Shown here: positions 61,372-64,000 of the stretch, one piece after another | Layout of the letters: each line of letters begins with the position of its first letter | Numbering within the stretch: position 1 is the first letter of the stretch | Assembly (NCBI GenBank): GCA_041725895.1 | Contig: JBGRQA010000028.1 | Location: 1-64,000, forward strand | Source: JBGRQA01 sp041725895 | Lineage (GTDB): Bacteria; Bacteroidota; Bacteroidia; Bacteroidales; Marinifilaceae | DNA length: 64,000 nucleotides | Direction: 5' to 3' | The notes under the pieces: generated by a model | What the model was told of the DNA's origin: nothing | The model's database searches: none | The model's input: the letters and a program-made list of their open reading frames with translations, nothing else | Program-made: the position numbers and the translations under genes

Positions 61372-62397
61372 ATGTTGATTCCATTTCTGATTCCCTTTGT
61401 TATTGCTATGTTTCTGGCCATTAATATGGGGGGAAGCGGCACGGCTCCTGCGTTTTCAGCAGCTTATGGTTCCAATTTGCTTAAACAAAGTTTAATTCCA
61501 GGTTTGTTCGGAATTGCAGTATTTGTTGGTGCCATAGTCGGAGGAAAAGAAACCGCAAAAACAGTGGGCAAAGGTCTGCTTGCTCCCGAAATGATGACAT
61601 TTACAGTTGTTTCTGTGATTTTATTTTCGGTATCCCTGTCATTACTAGTAGCAAACATTCTTGGGATTCCTCAATCTACCAGTCAGGCTACAGTAATGGC
61701 GGTGGTTGCCCCCGCTTTGTATTTTAATTCTTTTCATACTGAAAAGCTATTGTACGAGATACTTCCTACCTGGGTAGTTATGCCCATTGCTGCTTTTGTC
61801 TTTTCATATTTTGTTGGTAAATACATTTACAAACCGATTCGAAAACGAGGATATACTATTTCTATGCAAGTAAATGAGAGTTATGTTTTAAGAGGATTAC
61901 TCTTAACGATGTCTTTGTATGTTGCTTTTTCAATCGGTACCAACAATGTTGCTAATGCAGTTGGGCCTATAGCTAGTCTGGCCTTTAATATTCTTGATAT
62001 TTCACCAACAAAATATGTGCATATTTTAATTCTTGCAACACTTATTATTGCTCCTTGTTTTGGTATTGGAAGTTCTTTGTTTGGTCATAAAATTGTCAGG
62101 AATACCGGAAAGGAAATTGTGTTGTTCGGAAGGATTGAGGCTGTTATTATAGCATTTATTTCAGCCAGTTTATTGATTATCGCCTCTATGATAAAAGGAA
62201 TTCCGACATCATTGGTACAATTAAATGTAGGTGCAATAATAGGTATTGGTGTGGCCAAACTTGGTTTTAGGAACATATTCAGAAAAACAGAAGTGAATAA
62301 GTTCTTTGTTATGTGGTTGGTTGCTCCCGTGATTGCCTTTGCATTGTCCTTGTTCCTTACTTATTTAGCTGATGTTTTAGGTTTTCTGACTTTATAA
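61372..62397 (+). CDS. Inorganic phosphate transporter, PiT family
   Basis: About 341 aa from the ATG at 61372. The GTG at 61339 is rejected because it overlaps a promoter-like box. There are about ten transmembrane segments and two PiT half-signatures: NMGGSGTAPAFSAAYG in the first half and SIGTNNVANAVGPIASLAFN in the second. It would import phosphate with Na+ or H+. Compared with typical PiT (400-500 aa) the central cytoplasmic loop is short. It is followed by a remnant of a DUF190 gene. Confidence 0.9.
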   Translation: MLIPFLIPFVIAMFLAINMGGSGTAPAFSAAYGSNLLKQSLIPGLFGIAVFVGAIVGGKETAKTVGKGLLAPEMMTFTVVSVILFSVSLSLLVANILGIPQSTSQATVMAVVAPALYFNSFHTEKLLYEILPTWVVMPIAAFVFSYFVGKYIYKPIRKRGYTISMQVNESYVLRGLLLTMSLYVAFSIGTNNVANAVGPIASLAFNILDISPTKYVHILILATLIIAPCFGIGSSLFGHKIVRNTGKEIVLFGRIEAVIIAFISASLLIIASMIKGIPTSLVQLNVGAIIGIGVAKLGFRNIFRKTEVNKFFVMWLVAPVIAFALSLFLTYLADVLGFLTL

Positions 62398-62414
62398 TTT
62401 CAGATGAGATTTAG

Positions 62415-62474
62415 CAAGATGGTATGCTTGAGCCAGTAGGGATTAAACTAATGAAATCGTTGAAGTCAATGTAA
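62415..62474 (+). pseudogene. 3' remnant of a DUF190 gene
   Basis: The frame reads GMLEPVGIKLMKSLKSM-stop and matches the end of the intact DUF190 protein (VYLEPVRIKLMKSGMN). The DNA is also similar (about 27 of 33 bases over CTTGAGCCAG...AAATCG). A stop lies just upstream in frame and the rest of the gene is missing, so it is a leftover of a second DUF190 copy behind the PiT gene. Confidence 0.7.
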
Positions 62475-62716
62475 TTATCCGCACTGTTTAGTAAGGCAAT
62501 AGTTTCACTCTTTCGTCTATTAAATGAAAATGGAATTGGTGTCTGAAGAATGGTAGTACTGTTATTATTCACTTTTATTACCAAGAACAAGCAGATTGAG
62601 TATAGTTTAACATATATGTTTTATGGCATGTAAATAGGGATAGAAATTTTTCATCTTTGTCTGCTGAAAAAATTACGGTAGTATAAGCCTCGTTCAAAAC
62701 TTTAATTTCCTGGAAA
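62475..62716. other. Intergenic region before the TPR gene
   Basis: AT-rich, about 240 bp, with no recognisable promoter pair, repeat or gene apart from the DUF190 remnant at its left. Confidence 0.4.
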
Positions 62717-64000
62717 ATGCGCATAGTATTTCTATTCATCTTGTTATTTGTACAAATTGGCAATTTATTTGCCCAGAAATATTTAAAAACTCAAGGCACA
62801 ACAAAACAGCAGCAGGAAGAATATCGGAGGATAGACAATATGTCTGTGGATAGTTTAAAGCTTGGATTTTCTAGAAATTTCGAAGCTTATAAATCAGGTG
62901 GGACATTGGCCAATCTTTATTTATGTAATAATTATGCGAATGAGCTGATTAAATATAATGGTACTTTTACTCCTGAGCAATTTGCTAAAATGAGGGATGT
63001 TGCCGAGATGAAAGGCGATACACTTACCGAAGAATATGCAATTACTTATGCCGAAGAGGCGCTGTATTATTTCTATCGGGGAAAGCGTGAAAAATCTCAA
63101 GAGCTAAATATATTTTCCTTTAGCCGGTTAAAACAACTAGAGCTTATCAACTATACCCCAATGGTAAATATGGTGTATAAAATAGCTTTTATATACGATA
63201 CTATGGGGGAGACCGAAAGATCAAGTCACTATGCAAAAGTATGTATAGAGGAAGCTACAAAGCATAAATTAAACGTTTTTGAAGCTGGCGGATACCTCAT
63301 TTTGGCCAAGAATACTTTAAATTATGATCCTGAGATATCAAGCGCATTTTCGAAAAAGGGTTTGCAAATTGCCAATAGGGATGTAAACGAAACAGGACAC
63401 ATTAAACCATTGTTCTTTAACGTCTTAACAAAGCTGAATGCATATCTGTTAAAGGATTACCAGGCTGCCATACAATATGCCGATAGCTCTTTAATCTGCG
63501 ACAGAGATAAAAGGAATAATGCCGAAGGAATGTTGGACTTATTGCAGTGTAAAGCCATTTCGCATTATAATCTAAAAGATGATATCTCTCTAAAAGATGC
63601 TTTTTTACATATTGATACGCTCTTAAATTCGGATGATATAGTTAACTCTTCTCGATATTACGTTAGTTTAAAGTCCATGGGGAATACATATTATGTGATA
63701 AAGGATTTCCGAAAAGCTGAGAACTATTACAGGGAAGCATTGAAGGAATACAAATCAGAGGGGTATCCTGTTGATGGTTATGATTTGGGCGGTTTGTATA
63801 CTGATAGAGGAACAATGCTGGTGAAAGTGCGTGAGTTTGAAAAATTTGATAGCCTATACAAAGCAACGAATAACTTTTTTACGAAAGGAATGCCTTTCGA
63901 TTCCTTAATCAATGCCTTTGATTTTGTAGAATTAAAATATCTTCTTAAGAATTACTACAATCAGATTTCGGCTTTATGTGAAAACAATAAAAAGGAGATT
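62717..64000 (+). CDS. Secreted TPR-like protein, partial (runs off the window)
   Basis: Open from the ATG at 62717 to the right edge, 428 codons with no stop. The signal peptide is residues 1-20 (MRIVFLFILLFVQIGNLFAQ). The rest is helical with tetratricopeptide-like repeats, for example YAEEALYYFYRGKREKS, YVSLKSMGNTYYVIKDFRKAENYYREALKEYK. In Bacteroidota such N-terminal TPR regions often front a transmembrane histidine kinase or a LuxR-type regulator, which would lie beyond the window (inference). Gene class is otherwise open. Confidence 0.8.
   Translation, partial: MRIVFLFILLFVQIGNLFAQKYLKTQGTTKQQQEEYRRIDNMSVDSLKLGFSRNFEAYKSGGTLANLYLCNNYANELIKYNGTFTPEQFAKMRDVAEMKGDTLTEEYAITYAEEALYYFYRGKREKSQELNIFSFSRLKQLELINYTPMVNMVYKIAFIYDTMGETERSSHYAKVCIEEATKHKLNVFEAGGYLILAKNTLNYDPEISSAFSKKGLQIANRDVNETGHIKPLFFNVLTKLNAYLLKDYQAAIQYADSSLICDRDKRNNAEGMLDLLQCKAISHYNLKDDISLKDAFLHIDTLLNSDDIVNSSRYYVSLKSMGNTYYVIKDFRKAENYYREALKEYKSEGYPVDGYDLGGLYTDRGTMLVKVREFEKFDSLYKATNNFFTKGMPFDSLINAFDFVELKYLLKNYYNQISALCENNKKEI

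Overview
The window reads as a chromosomal segment of a marine-type anaerobic or facultative Bacteroidota, most likely near Marinilabiliales/Marinifilaceae. This is inferred from lineage traits, not from a database match. Those traits are an ECF sigma/FecR/STN-type TonB receptor/DUF4249 locus, a BlaI/BlaR1 pair with TonB C-terminal domains, LytS/LytTR signalling, a DUF190-CrcB pair, -7 promoter elements of the TAnnTTTG type, and no clear Shine-Dalgarno sequences. No transposase, integrase, phage gene or CRISPR array was found.

Layout. 0-15 kb is mostly housekeeping and envelope: tRNA-Lys, a short-chain dehydrogenase, a thioesterase, a sigma factor with an anti-sigma-like tail, a patatin-BamA-like outer-membrane protein, a YitT-type membrane protein, an acyltransferase, an omega-amidase, the blaI-blaR1-tonB-tonB group, a B3/B4 protein, a folM-folX-folK pterin group and a Nudix hydrolase. 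15-20.5 kb is an ECF sigma / FecR anti-sigma / TonB-dependent receptor / DUF4249 lipoprotein locus. 20.5-30 kb is energy metabolism: a two-domain FAD/Fe-S oxidoreductase, pta-ackA, a cold-shock gene and two ptb-like phosphotransacylases. 30-35 kb holds a LytTR/LytS pair, an S41 peptidase and a TlpA-like protein. 35.5-39.7 kb has a decayed porin followed by a GNAT/racemase/BCCT-transporter operon and a 65-residue putative winged-helix protein.

39.7-48.4 kb is the most unusual part. Five transcription blocks, all on the + strand (SRPBCC+DUF2200, lipoprotein, peroxiredoxin, membrane protein, and a large nuclease-like/P-loop NTPase), are separated by 300-460 bp degenerate repeats of one family, all in the same orientation. 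The last block, the NTPase, is bracketed by mirrored GTTAGCGGC / GCCGCTAAC boxes and followed by an attC-like foldable element. This looks like a cassette array without a recombinase in view. 48.4-52.2 kb carries a regulatory-domain protein, a 21-bp minisatellite ORF and tandem 240-bp structured repeats. 52.2-54.8 kb is a four-gene minus-strand operon built round a ferric-reductase-like/Rieske fusion. 55-64 kb holds aquaporin, SRPBCC, a proline-iminopeptidase-like lipoprotein, CrcB-DUF190, a NarL-type two-component system, a PiT transporter with a DUF190 3' remnant behind it, and the first 428 codons of a TPR-like protein that runs off the right edge.

Functional links supported by adjacency or overlap: BlaI probably controls its own operon and perhaps the downstream tonB genes through shared AAAACTA-N6-TAGTT dyads. 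FolM/FolX/FolK act in sequence on reduced pterins. Pta/AckA/Ptb suggest substrate-level phosphorylation from acyl-CoA. The ECF sigma locus is a self-regulated nutrient-uptake system.
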